From positions 6,104,720 through 6,168,719 of the forward strand of contig NC_046358.1 in assembly GCF_004027225.2 (NCBI RefSeq): 64,000 nt of DNA. Reading direction: 5' to 3'. Shown piece after piece: positions 48,401 to 60,063 of this stretch. Below the pieces are notes generated by a model, which saw nothing but the letters and a program-made list of their open reading frames with translations, did no database searches and was not told the origin of the DNA. The translations under genes and the position numbers were made by a program. Source of the stretch: Strigops habroptila (Eukaryota; Chordata; Aves; Psittaciformes; Psittacidae). How positions within the stretch are numbered: the first letter of the stretch is position 1; every line of letters begins with the position of its first letter.

Positions 48401-51400
48401 GATGCATCCAGACCTTGATCGTACCAAGGTTGGCCCTTGTGCTGTGTTCAGACCAATTCATCTGCTGCAGCTTCAAGAAGGAGTGGCATTTCCTGGACAA
48501 ATGAAGCTGGAGCAAGCACTTCCCGGGCAGCCTTGCCCACTGCACCAGGGTTTTGCTGGTGCAGAAGCACAGGGTGGATGTCTTGCCAAGAGATCCCCGC
48601 CTTGATATTAAGGTTTTAGCAGCAGACACACAACCAGTCCCTGTCCCTGCCCCGGCAGACACAAGGATATCCACACCCTGTGTGTGTGTTGGCATCCATC
48701 CCACCTTCCCTACAAGTGGATGTGCTGGTCCTCTTTGGACTTGACTCTGGGTCAGGACAACATCATTTGACCTGGCTTCAGGCCTTGATTTCCCTGGAAC
48801 AGTGAGCATGAGCAAATGAGGGTTTGCTGGAGACACTCCCCAGCCCAACCCCTTGTGTGCTGGGCACAGCTGCTCATGACTTCACCTTAGGGATGTTCCT
48901 GGGACCCTCCAGTGATGCCTTCAGCCCAGAGGCTGGACCGCACGGAGGAGGAACTCCAACAAAGGCTCAGTTTATAGCTCATAAGATATAAGTTAGCTAA
49001 GAAAATTACCTTCATCAGCCTGACCAACCCTCCAAACAGTCACTGCAGGCACTGAGCCTTGTCACTGACAATGCCCCAAACCATTGCTGCAGGTCCTGCG
49101 AATCAGAGCTGTGGGAGCGACACCGTCCCTCCTGTCTTGCTGTGAGCCTGTCTCCGTCACCCCTGCGTGGCCTGTGCAGTGTGGCTTTAGTCCTTCTCAG
49201 TGCCCAAGTATCCTGCTCCCTTCCCACCCCAGTGTTAGACAGGCTGAGCCGTGCTGGTGCAGAGGACCCGCATGCACCCGGGTACTGTTTCCATGACTCA
49301 GAGAGGGCTGCAGAAGGCCACGGGGAACCACAAGGCTATTTGCTTGTCTCCAAGAGCCTTGCAGAGGAGTTTCATCCCAGGTCAGCTGGCGCAGGAGGCA
49401 CAGCAGCTGGAAGTTTGTCCTTTAAAGGCAGGACTCAGTGTAAACCATGGAGCTCCTCAGCCAGCACTATCAAGGCTGGCTGCACTCCTCTAGCCAAGAA
49501 AACCAGTCAGAGAAACAGAGAAGCCCCCTGCTACCAAAATTGCTATTGAATCTAATTTATTTTATAGCACCTTGCAGCTTGGCAGAGGAGGCAGCGGGGG
49601 CTGGCACCAGGTCCCTCAGCTGAATGTATCTGGAGAAGAAGGGTGCAGGATAATGTGCTGTCTGCAGGGATAAGGCTCATGGCAGAGTCGGGTTGTGTCG
49701 GCCAGTTAACGGGTTAACCTCTCTGGGCTCTTTAAGCAGAATTAGATTGATTCATCTATGGGAAACTCAGCGCTCCAGTTGTGCAACACTGAGGTCTGAA
49801 AACACCACTGTGCAAACACCATGTCCCGGGCCCTCGTGTCCACTCCCGGTCATGGGGCAGCTCTCCAGAGGCTCGCATGGCGCCTCGCTTCAGTGACCCC
49901 TCGATCCCAGACCTTCCCCATGCTGATGCTAATGTTAGCAGGGCCCCCCCGGCAGCACAGCGGGCTGGCTCTGCGCAGAGGGACAAGCATCCTTATGGGA
50001 TCTCTGCATGACTGAGATGGGAAGGAGCGTACCCGGCATCTCTCCGTCTCTAGTGCCTTGGGGGTAGTTTGGATCCCTGCTCTGCTGGCAGTTATGTCAT
50101 CTGCAGTCCAAATTAAAGCCAAAATAGTATGTATGTGTGCACAGAGAGGAGTGGAGAGCAACAAAACCCTACTCGCATCAGCCTTCGCCTGACAACAGGC
50201 GCGAGGTGCCTGGGCTTGGGGCTGCCTTTCTGCAGCTCTTAGGAGCAGTGCCTAGCACAGCCATCTCTAGGCTGCTTGCGGAGCTCAGATCTAGCTCATA
50301 AGTGATGCCCGACTTGTGAAACCCTCTGCTACCCTGTGCAGCCACAGGCAGTGAGGTGGCTAAACCCCTACCTAGTGCTGCAGGGAGTTGGTGGGATTTG
50401 TGTAGGGCCATGTTGGGCTGGGGACCACTATCCTGTGGTGAGAGGTGAATCCTAAGCGGAGCAGGAGAGCTGCAGCCCATAGAGGTTTCCAGCCCCAGCA
50501 TGGCTCCCGCTCTGCCCAGAAAGGAGCTAGTGGGATTATCCAGGGAAGGCAGCAGGGAGAGGTTTGCATGAGGTCTGTCCCTTTTGGAAGAGTTTCCTAG
50601 GGCTCTCCTGTGTGGGGGATATGTAATCCCTCCCTGGCAGCTGAAGGTATTCCCATCTCCTTCCTCTCCACCCCTGTGTTCTCCCTATGGACCAGGGTTT
50701 CATACCTGCTCTCCTTCCCTAGCCCCCACACTTCACATGCTGCCTGTCCATGCCCTGGGCTCCCCTGCCCACTTTCTGCTGCAGCTCCTGTTCTTCACTC
50801 CGTTGCCTTGCTTATGCACAACCTCCAACACTAAACCCTTCGGCAGGTCTTGTGGCCAAGAGGGGTCTAATATTTTCAGTTTCCTTTTTCGTTAGCACCC
50901 CAAAGCTTTCCTTCTGCTCCCTGTCCCCAGGACTAGGGCTCTGTCACATCCACATCCACATCCATCCAGCAGTGCCCTTGCCCAATTTGTGCCCTTGGTT
51001 CAGGGCATCAGCTCTCTTTTCACTCACCCATTGCTCAGCTGACTTATTCATGCTCTCAAAGCCCCACAGAGCCTCATCCTGCTGCATGGGACAAGAGGCT
51101 GGCACCCGGGCAGGGTGGTGGCATGGGAGATCAGGGCTGTGCGGGGCAGTGGCACAATGAGGAGCTTCCCTGCAATGGGCTTCCCCAAATAGGGGCTGAG
51201 TCCATCCCCAGGCAAGCCCTGTCCTTGTCCCTAAGGCAGGGAGAGGTGCACTTCTAAGCAACCAGATCTGGCATCTTGCAGCTCCCTGCCCTCTTGCCCC
51301 AGTCCATCCTCCAGCACCGTTTCTCCCACAGGCATCTGATCCCAGCCACTAACCTCTCCCTGGAGAGAGCCTGGCTAACCCAGGCAGGCACTTGTTGCTA

Positions 51401-53949
51401 TAATTCTCTTGCTCCTTCAAGGGGAAGGCAGGCCAGCTGAGCCCAACGCCCTTCCCTATAGGACCTGTAGCTGCAGTGGGGTTATTTCTGCTGTGTTGCC
51501 TTGAAACAGCTGGGTCCTATCAAAGCTTCAGCCCAGGGATATAAAAGAACGTGAGCATCTCTCAGAGGCAGAGAGTATTAATGCAGTAGATGAAGTGTGG
51601 CTCTAGCTCAGCTGAGAGCCAAGCACCTTCCTGGCTCAACAGTATGGGCTGAGCTTTGCCACCAGCCCAAAGCTGCTCCACTTTGGGGGGACAAGGCAAA
51701 GGGCACAGGAGGGAGGGACTGTGTCCCCCCTAGCCTTGCTGAGGGACCCTACTGTGGTGAGCCTTCTGCCCCTGTGATGTTACCCACTGGAGCTGGTGAC
51801 TGTGGGAGCTGTGGGATGGACACAGCAGGGTAAGGCTGGACTTTGGCTACAATCACATTTGCCGGGCACGCTTGCTGTTAGTGTTCCATAATAACTGATA
51901 GGTTATTTATTGGGCCTAATAATTGGGTTATAGATGGTTAATCAATTGTCAGTGGCCAGCGTACAGGCTGGCTATGTATAGGAGTCGCTTAACCCCTTAA
52001 AAACACTTTCTCACCAATTTCCTTCTTGTTTGGTAGTGCTGTGGGTCAATGGTGTGCAGCCCTGTATGATCCAGGGCATCTTAGGGGTACAGGCAAGCGG
52101 TGGGGAGGCAGCTGTGGGATGCTGGACTGGGCACTATTTGTGTGAGTGGCTTGTAAGTCATCACTCTGACCCTTCTTGCAGCTGGGTGCATGCCACCATG
52201 GACGGGGTGCATCAGTTTTGCTTCAAAACCCAGCAGCAACCAGCTAGTTTCAAGCAGCACAGGGAGCTCCTGGCTTGCTTGGGGTGGTGGTGGTGAGGTT
52301 AGCTGACTGCAACGCTCCCTTCTGGCCTCAGACACAGCAAATGTTCAACGCCTGATGCACAAACATGTGCTGAGCTTGGGAAAGTGTCTCCAGCCCCTTT
52401 TCCTTCCCCAACAACCCTCAGCTCCTGTGCCACTGACCTCACTGCTGCTCTGGTAGCTCCAGGAAAAGCCATCAGACACTCCAAGCTCGAGGGGACAGAG
52501 GAATTTGCTTTGTGTCATGAGAACCAGTTGAAGAGCAGAGGAAGAAAGGGGAGTAAATTGTTTATTGGAAAAATAAAATGCCCAGATCCACCCTATGTGT
52601 TACTGCAAGACCAAATTCCTCTGGTGAGATTTCAGATCTTCTCTGGAGCAGCATAAGGACTTCAAGGGTCCATCGACTCTCTCTGTGCTGGCTCCAGAGA
52701 CAGCCCTGCCATCCCAGTGCAGCAAATCCCCCTGGACCCTCACCTCCTTCCTGCTTTCCCGGTTGGTTTGTTGCCTTCATCGTTCCTAATGGGGAGGCAC
52801 GGAGTGGTCTGGCACCAGGCAAAGCACACCCCGACAGAGCAAACCCAGGCTAATCCCCTGCCAGGCACAGGCCCTCTCCTTGATCTTCTCCCCATGTGTT
52901 GTATTTCTAAGGTGCCAGTTCCTGGTACCTTGGAGCATTATTTTCACGCTTTGAGGGGTGTGAATCTGTCAACCAGAACAATCCTTCACTAGCTGAAAAC
53001 TGGTGCTATGACTCAGGGACTAATTAATGGCTATTAGATAACGCAATTAGAGCTGAAAACTGTCACCCCTCTCTGAGTGTCCCTTCCCTTTGTGTGCAGG
53101 AGCCATAAACACAAGTATCTGTTCAGCATCTTCTGTCCCTCCTCCCCTCAGATTCAGGTTGTGGCTGCACTAACCGCCCAGTCCCACATCCCATCAGCAG
53201 TTTGACAAGATAGAACTAATCCCATTAAGATGTTCACCCTCTCGGCGCTTCTAGGAAAGCCAAGACAAGCAGAGGGCCGACAGCAGGGCTGGGAGGGCTG
53301 GCCCTGCTCTTTCCAACAGTGGTGCCAGAGCTGATGTGCCCTGACCCCAGCCCTGTGCACTCAGCCAGAGCAGGGGGTGATGTGTGCCTTCCCCTGGGCA
53401 TGTCCCCGGGAGCAGATCACACTCGGAAACCTCTGTGAAAGTGATGCTTTCTCTAATTCCATTCCTTCCCCTACGAGCACCTTCTTTCCCTGACTGGTGT
53501 GAGCTTGGTTTCTGGTGGCAATGCTTGCTGAGTGTGCTGGGTGCGTGCACAGCCCTGCCCATTCCCATAGACCTTGCTTCAAGCTACATGTGGACCAGCT
53601 GTGACTCTGCTCCTACTCCTCCTGGCCCTGAGGATGGGGATGGTATGGTGGCAGTGACAGAGCAGGGTGGTGGTGTGAGGGACAGGGGCCATGGAGGGGC
53701 ACAGGGAGGGTGTATGGTACAGGGAACAGAGGCAGGGGACACTGGGGCAGTAGGGCTGCTTGCTCCAGGAGCTCATCCCATAGCTCGAGGTGCCACCATC
53801 TCATGGGCGTATGTGAACACCAACCTCTCCTGCTGCCTGCTCCATGCTGGTGGGGAGATAAGCGGGGATGGGCAGGAAGGAGCAAGACCCCCTGTTCCAC
53901 ATGGGTTGAATGCTCAGCAGGCCACTCAATGGAGTGCTCCATGACAGGG

Positions 53950-53971
53950 TGTCGTGGTTTAACCCAGGACA
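53950..53971. mobile_element. 22-bp scar of an ERV LTR with perfect 5-bp target duplication
   Basis: The scar joins the outer end seen at 29072 of the other LTR (tgtcgtggtttaaccc) to the opposite outer end (cccaggaca), sharing a few bases at the join. It is flanked by caggg on both sides (53945-53949 and 53972-53976). Everything between the LTR tips is gone. Confidence 0.75.
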
Positions 53972-56541
53972 CAGGGCTTTCTCCTTTCCTGCCTTGTGAT
54001 GTGCTCCAAGGCTCTTTGCAGGGGCTGACAGGCTGAAGGCTTACCGGAGTGACACACAAGGTGTGCAGCAAGGAAATAGCAGGAGCACTTCACCATGCCC
54101 TCAGACATCACCCTGTGACTGAGGAGGCATGGGCAGAACTGGCTTTGATCACTTGCTCTGGAGCCATCTCCTTGCCCTACAGTGATGACATCTCGGGCAG
54201 TGATGTGGTGGCATCTCAGGCTGCTGTGCCAAGTGCTGCCCAAAATAGGTGGACCCTACCCAAATTACAACCTTTTCTGTTTGGATCTGTGGCTGCCTGT
54301 GCCTCGTGTCTTCATCCATAACATTCAAGATGTTGGGTGGGAAGGGAAAAGCGATTCCCTGTCTTGAGGGCATGCTTTCTGAACGCTGCGGCAGCACAGG
54401 AACCCTTAAACCGAAAGATGCTGTCGGTGAAGATTTAGAGGCTCCTAATGACTTTGACGGAGAGGAGAATACCAGCCATAAATCACTGCCAGAAGTCCTA
54501 TGGAGGGAGAAGGCTGGTAATGGAGCTTGTAGCTGGCTGGTGAGAGCAGGTCTGAGAGAGCACCCACTGAGTGCTGCAGACAAGGCATGGTGTGTGCAGG
54601 CTGAACAGCCAATTGGTGTCTCAGGTAGGGGCCTCAGCACCAGGAGCCCTTCTGAAGTGTCCTCTGGGCTTTGCCAAGGCTGCATCTCCTCCCCGGCTAT
54701 GGTGCCAGCATGGAGATGGGGAGACAAAAGGGGATAGAGACAGAGAGGGCAATGTGGGACAGGGGGCATGAGGGAAGGGAGAGGAGAAATGTGCTCCTGT
54801 AGGCACAGAGGAGAGAGATGGGCACTGGAGGGCATGGGGGAGGCATTTAGCTGAGACACCCCAGGTCTGGAGAGGTCTCTTGGTTTCTGGGGGCTCCACA
54901 GCACTGGGGACAGTGATGCAGCTGGTGTGAAAGTGGAGATGGAATCACACTAATAAGTGTGATTCCACTGCAGCACTGCAGCTCTCCTGTGTGCTCCCTC
55001 TGTCCTCAGGCACATCCTGGGGCACAGGCAGAGCTGGTGCTGCCCAAGGGCTATGCCTCCACCTGGGTCCTCCCTGCACAACCTCAGTGCTCTTCATCTC
55101 AAAGGCAAACAGCAGGATCTATCCCCAGTGCCTATGCAGGCATGACCCATGGCTTGGTCAGCCAGTCTGAGACCTGGTCCCAGCTCTGGACTGAGCTGCC
55201 TGCCCTGCTCAGTGAGCTCAGAGGGGTTGTCAGGGGCAGAGGACAGAGATAGCAGGATGGAGAGAGCAGAAGATGGGGAAAAAGGAATGCCCAATAGGCT
55301 GTGGCATGGCAGAAAATAGCCAGAGTGTTGGAGGTGAGGGTGAGCTGTGTACACATCTTCCAGCTTGTTGTATGTCTGTGTTGTGCGTATCCTCGCACCC
55401 TTAACCACTATCAGTCCCCCTCCTACCCTCAATAGGGAGATTGCTTTATACTTGCCCTTCAGTGAAGGCTCATTTTCGAAGTACTCGTTGAAGTCCTTCA
55501 CCCTGCGGCTGCAGTTGTGTCTCAGCCCATCACTTTCCAGCATGACCTCTGGGTGGCATCCGAAGGCGAGTGAATGGGGCCACGCCAGTGTTTTCCTCCT
55601 TCATTTCTGTGACCAGTTTTATGGAGTGGAATGAGATGGACTTTTCTTACTTGGGGCAACTGAGAGCGCAAACCTCTGTCAAGGCTGGTAATGAATTAAA
55701 TGCACTTAGATGAGGATGCTGGTTCATGAACTGAAGTGGAAAAACTGAAACCCTCATTTTAGCAGAGATGAAGGAAAGGTTTCTTTTCAAGATTTTCAAA
55801 TTCTTCCTGGAAGAGCTGGGGTAGATGTCTGCTTGATTGCTAGCTTGTCTGATTGGTTTGATTAGCTGTTACAGGAATGACAGCTAAATCTCCCCATCTC
55901 ACCAAAGCGAAGAATTTAAAACTCATTTCAATTGTACTGAAACCAACCCCCAAACTGCCACAATTATATATTGCTAAGCCATCTTATACACTTGTCACCT
56001 CTTCTTGCATCCTTGGCAGAGTGCCTAGGAAGGATGGCAGCAGAAAACGCTTTCACTCTCCCTTTATGCATCTCTTCCCCTTGCGTTGGAGCTGAGTGCG
56101 AATCTGGGCAGTGCCACAGGGCTTCCTTGCCCCATTAGTATTTTGCATTTTTGAAGGGTTTCTTGCTTTTCAAAGCACTTCATGGGCCATGTGTACCAGG
56201 CGCAGAGGATAATGGTACAGATGCATTTCCCTGTCCCTCACACACTTCTTTCCGCTGTGTGTGTAGGCAAAGCCCAGCCGCTGCTGCAGCTGTAGCCTCG
56301 CTAATGGAGAAGCTGCCGTAAGAGCTACGTTGGTTCCCCAGCTTTAGCATCATAGCAGCCGTGCTCTCTTTTTCTCACACCTGCATCTCTTTAAAAAGCT
56401 GTTCTATTAAACCCTTGGCTGTTTGCTGATGGCAAGCATTGTGCCGATGCTACCCTCAGCACAAATTTCTTTTAAATGACTTTACAAATACAAACTGGTC
56501 CCAGAACCTGCCAAACCTTGCTTTGGAGAGGCGTGCGTTAA

Positions 56542-56592
56542 TGTTTACACATTTAGCATGTCTATACATTTAGCATGTTTATACATTTAGCA
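56542..56592. repeat. Three-copy 17-bp tandem repeat
   Basis: acatttagca recurs at 56549, 56566 and 56583, a strict 17-bp period, with tgt/cta-type spacers. Confidence 0.85.
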
Positions 56593-56952
56593 AAATCAGC
56601 CTCAGGAGTCCCAGGTGTTTGGATCCAGCATCGTCACCCAAACCAGCTCGCAGAGACCTGCTGTGCCAAGTGCTCCTGCTGCACACTCTAGTGTGAACAC
56701 ACAGCTCCCACTGGGCTACCAGCACCAGCGCTCATGGGGCAGTGGCCCAGGCACTGAGTGGAGCTGCTGGAGGCACTGTCCTGGCTGGGCTGGTAGGGTC
56801 AGGATGTCCCTAGCACCCAAGGTAAGGTGAAGCCCAGCAGGTTTTGGTGTCTGGATGGTGTGAGTAAAGCAGGTCTGATGGGAAGCTCCTCTGTCCTGCA
56901 CAGCTCCCCAAGTGCCTTTGCTTCTCCCTCCCCTTCCAGGAAATTCCCCTTC

Positions 56953-57272
56953 ATAGAATCAGAGAATGGTTTGGGTTGGAAAGGACCAAGATCATCTAGT
57001 TTCAACTCCCTGCCGTGGGTCTCGCACTGGACCGTGTCACCCAAGGCTCTGTCCGACCTGGCCTTGAACACTGCCAGGGATGGGGCAGCCACAGCTTCTC
57101 TGAGCACCCTGTGCCAGTGTCTCACCACCCTCATAGTAAAGAACTTCCTTATATCTAACCTGAACTTCCCCTGTTTAAGTTTGAACCCATCACCCCTTGT
57201 TCTATTGCTACAGTCCCTGATGAAGAGTCCCTCTCCAGCATCCTTGCAGGCCCCCTTCAGCTACTGGAAGGC
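56953..57272 (-). mobile_element. CR1 LINE, 3' part
   Basis: Reverse complement CR1: catagaatcagagaatggtt, ggccttgaacactgccaggg, agcaccctgtgccagtgtct, then the upstream ccccttgttctattgctaca segment. About 320 bp. Confidence 0.9.
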
Positions 57273-57620
57273 AACACATCAATTTTGGTCCATTGATTTT
57301 TCACTTTTAAAGCCCATTCTCCTCTTACCTTGGGGGTTAACCACAGGCATCTCCATTTGGATGAGGACACTCTTTCCGTCCATAATCCTTGTCACCTTTC
57401 ATAAATAATTCCATTCGGCAGGCTGAGGTGGCTGGCTTCACCACACACATCTCCACGGCTGGTGTAGCTGCAGCTGCAGTGTGATGCGGGATGGGGGAAA
57501 GGGACCAGCATTTGCTGGCATTGTTGGCTGATGGGCTGGAGCCCATGCAGCCAGCTCATGCAGCCCTTCCCTCTCCCTCATCTGTCGGGGCTGGGCTGTG
57601 GACTAGGCCAAGCCAAATTA

Positions 57621-57880
57621 GAACCATAGAATCAACCATGTTGGAAAAGACCTTTAAGATCACCAAGTCCAACCGTTCCTCCAGCACTGCCAAGGCCACC
57701 ACTAAACCATGTCACTGAGGGCCTCATCTACACTGTTTCTGAACACTTCCATGGACAGTGACTCCACCACTGCCCTGGGCAGCCTGTTCCAACGCCTGAG
57801 CACCCTCTTGGTGAAGAAGTTGTTCCTAACATCCAATCTAAACCTCCCCTGGGGCAGCTTGAGGCTATTTTCTTTTCACC
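57621..57880 (-). mobile_element. CR1 LINE, 3' part, different subfamily
   Basis: agaaccatagaatcaaccat, ttggaaaagacctttaagat, gcactgccaaggccaccact, gggcagcctgttccaacgcc, then taacatccaatctaaacctc. The internal text is unlike the 56953 copy, so it is a separate insertion of another CR1 subfamily. It ends about 170 bp before the 42-nt candidate exon. Confidence 0.88.
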
Positions 57881-58047
57881 TTTTACCCAGCTTCACCCTT
57901 GTTTGGGTTTTCAGCATCTGCCTCCAGGCAATGTTACCCCTTCCCCTTCTGTTGGGAAGGTTGGTGCCTGCCTTTAAGACACCTTGGGACTCTCATGAAC
58001 TCCTTGGGCTGAATCTGTAATATAACTTCTTGTTTTCCCTGTCCCAG

Positions 58048-58089
58048 ATTTCATCTTCCAGAAGGAGCTGTTTGCTGCCAGAGACACAG
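58048..58089 (+). CDS. CHRM4: Candidate 42-nt CHRM4 exon, in frame
   Basis: The acceptor is a good pyrimidine tract (cttgttttccctgtcccag) before 58048 and the donor is CAGgtgagc after 58089. The length is a multiple of three. Entered with one base over from exon 1, it reads D-FIFQKELFAARDT and leaves one base, giving D-P-MHNF at the receptor exon. So it keeps the frame from 45387 into M4. A second open frame exists in so short a piece, so openness alone proves little. The paired splice sites and matching phase are the evidence. It may be an optional or 5'UTR exon, or a chance match. Confidence 0.45.
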
Positions 58090-58585
58090 GTGAGCTGAGA
58101 GGACCATGGCATGGGCTTTGTGGGTGCTTTGGGGATGCCAGTGGGACATGCTGAGGGCACACCATAAAGCTGCTCTTGTCCCTGGCGCAGGGCACTGGCT
58201 CTGTGCTGTGCTGTCATAGCAGCAAGTGCTGTACATCACCACTCTGCTCCACATCCCCCTTTCTCGCGCAGTCCCAGGGGCATCCTGCTGGGATGGGGTG
58301 CCTGGCCCTGCAGAGAAGCCCTGGCCGAAAGGGCTGTCCCCAGCTCTGTCCCTGCTCTGGTCCCTGCAGCCCCATGTGTCTCCTCCATTGCTAAATGGGG
58401 GGACAAAAAGTGCCTTTAAAGGCACGCCTGGAGGAAGCTGCCATGGCAGAGAGAAGCCCAGTAACATCAGGAGATCTTTCAAGCCAAGAGCAGTGCTGGC
58501 CCGGGGAACCGAGGAGGCAGCAAACGCTGCCAGCACGGGCTGGCAGATGTCATATTCTCCCTTTCTGTCCCCACTCCCCTTGCAG
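58090..58585 (+). other. CHRM4: CHRM4 intron 2 (inferred)
   Basis: 496 bp between the candidate exon and the acceptor cccactccccttgcag that precedes the receptor exon at 58586. The acceptor is 5 nt before the MHNF ATG, the same kind of arrangement as the mammalian gene, whose last intron lies just before the coding exon. Confidence 0.6.
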
Positions 58586-58590
58586 ACCCC

Positions 58591-60063
58591 ATGCACAACT
58601 TCTCTGCTCAGCCCTGGCAGGCGAAGATGGCCAACCTGACCTACGACAACTTCACCCTGGGCAACCACTCCGAGGTGGCCATCCAGCCTCCCACCAACTA
58701 CAAGACAGTGGAGCTGATTTTCATCGCCACGGTCACTGGCTCGCTCAGCCTCGTCACGGTGGTGGGGAACATCCTGGTGATGCTGTCCATCAAGGTGAAC
58801 CGCCAGCTCCAGACTGTCAACAATTACTTCCTCTTCAGCCTGGCCTGTGCAGACCTCATCATCGGGGTCTTCTCCATGAACCTCTACACAGTCTACATCA
58901 TCAAAGGCTACTGGCCACTAGGGGCTGTGGTGTGCGACCTGTGGCTGGCCCTGGACTACGTGGTGAGCAATGCCTCTGTCATGAACTTGCTCATCATCAG
59001 CTTTGACCGGTACTTCTGTGTCACCAAGCCCCTGACGTACCCGGCCAGGAGGACCACCAAGATGGCAGGGCTAATGATCGCGTTCGCGTGGGTATTGTCC
59101 TTCATTCTCTGGGCCCCTGCCATCTTGTTCTGGCAGTTCATTGTGGGCAAGAGGACAGTCCCTGAGAGGGAATGCTACATCCAGTTCCTCTCCAACCCGG
59201 CGGTGACCTTCGGCACGGCCATCGCTGCTTTCTACCTGCCCGTAGTCATCATGACAGTGCTGTACATCCACATCTCCCTGGCCAGCAGGAGCAGGGTGGG
59301 GAGGCACAAGCCTGAAAGCAGGAAAGATAGGAAAGGCAGGTCCCTCAGCTTCTTCAAGGCCCCCCTGATCAAACAGAACAACAATAACTCCCCCAAGAGG
59401 GCCACAGAGGTGAAGGAGGAGGTGAGGAACGGCAAAGTGGATGACCAGACTTCAGCACAGACAGAAGGCACTGGCCATCAGGAGGAGAAGGAGACATCCA
59501 ACGAGTCCAGCACTGTCAGCATGACCCAGACCACAAAAGACAAGCCCACAGCGGAGATCTTGCCAGCAGCACAAAGTCAGAGCCCGTCCCACCGCCGGAC
59601 GAACCCGACTTCCAAGTGGTCCAAGATTAAGATCGTCACCAAGCAGAGCGGGTCTGAATGTGTCACTGCCATCGAGATTGTCCCCGGGAAGGGAGGAGCC
59701 TCTGACCGCAACTCGCTGGCCAACAGCCGCCCGGCCAATGTTGCCAGGAAGTTTGCCAGCATCGCCAGGAGCCAGGTACGGAAGAAGCGGCAGATGGCAG
59801 CCCGGGAGAAGAAGGTCACCCGCACCATATTTGCCATCCTGCTGGCCTTCATGGTCACGTGGACTCCGTACAATGTGATGGTCCTCATCAACACCTTCTG
59901 CGAGACCTGTGTACCCGAAACAGTGTGGTCCATCGGCTACTGGCTCTGCTACGTCAACAGCACCATCAACCCAGCCTGCTATGCCCTCTGCAATGCCACG
60001 TTCAAGAAAACCTTCAAGCACCTTCTCCTGTGCCAGTACAGGAACATTGGCACAGCCAGATAA
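58591..60063 (+). CDS. CHRM4: Muscarinic acetylcholine receptor M4
   Basis: 490 codons in one exon, the length of the chicken M4 receptor. It is a Gi/o-coupled plasma-membrane receptor for acetylcholine. Visible hallmarks: sequons at N3, N15, N20 and N25; seven hydrophobic segments (about 41-65, 77-100, 112-134, 156-178, 200-224, 411-431, 444-466); D88 in TM2; orthosteric D122 in TM3; DRY at 139-141; C115/C195 for the loop disulfide; W424, Y427 and N428 in TM6; Y450/Y454 and NPACY (460-464) in TM7. The third loop (about 231-405) is long, acidic then basic, ending [16 protein letters not shown] next to TM6, the Gi-coupling end. The ending QYRNIGTAR is M4-specific. The start is uncertain: the ATG at 58591 has a poor context (ccccATGC), while the in-frame ATG at 58627 (gaagATGG) aligns with the mammalian MANF start. 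An upstream spliced start is also possible. Confidence 0.97.
   Translation: MHNFSAQPWQAKMANLTYDNFTLGNHSEVAIQPPTNYKTVELIFIATVTGSLSLVTVVGNILVMLSIKVNRQLQTVNNYFLFSLACADLIIGVFSMNLYTVYIIKGYWPLGAVVCDLWLALDYVVSNASVMNLLIISFDRYFCVTKPLTYPARRTTKMAGLMIAFAWVLSFILWAPAILFWQFIVGKRTVPERECYIQFLSNPAVTFGTAIAAFYLPVVIMTVLYIHISLASRSRVGRHKPESRKDRKGRSLSFFKAPLIKQNNNNSPKRATEVKEEVRNGKVDDQTSAQTEGTGHQEEKETSNESSTVSMTQTTKDKPTAEILPAAQSQSPSHRRTNPTSKWSKIKIVTKQSGSECVTAIEIVPGKGGASDRNSLANSRPANVARKFASIARSQVRKKRQMAAREKKVTRTIFAILLAFMVTWTPYNVMVLINTFCETCVPETVWSIGYWLCYVNSTINPACYALCNATFKKTFKHLLLCQYRNIGTAR

Larger units (their letters stand above)
45442..58047 (+). other. CHRM4: CHRM4 intron 1 (inferred)
   Basis: 12.6 kb between the CpG-island exon and the 42-nt candidate exon. 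It holds AT-rich islands with clustered TAAT cores (47285-47350, 51880-51975, 53005-53070), a CACATC repeat (50943-50968), an ERV scar (53950-53971), a 17-bp triple repeat (56542-56592), two antisense CR1s and an unexplained antisense frame (55094-55543). No other exon is recognised. Confidence 0.6.

Noticed and set aside
54249-54737. 162-codon frame with plausible mixed composition
   Set aside because: No motif, and an overlapping antisense frame is even longer (251 codons). Composition follows local GC. Weaker case than 55094-55543.
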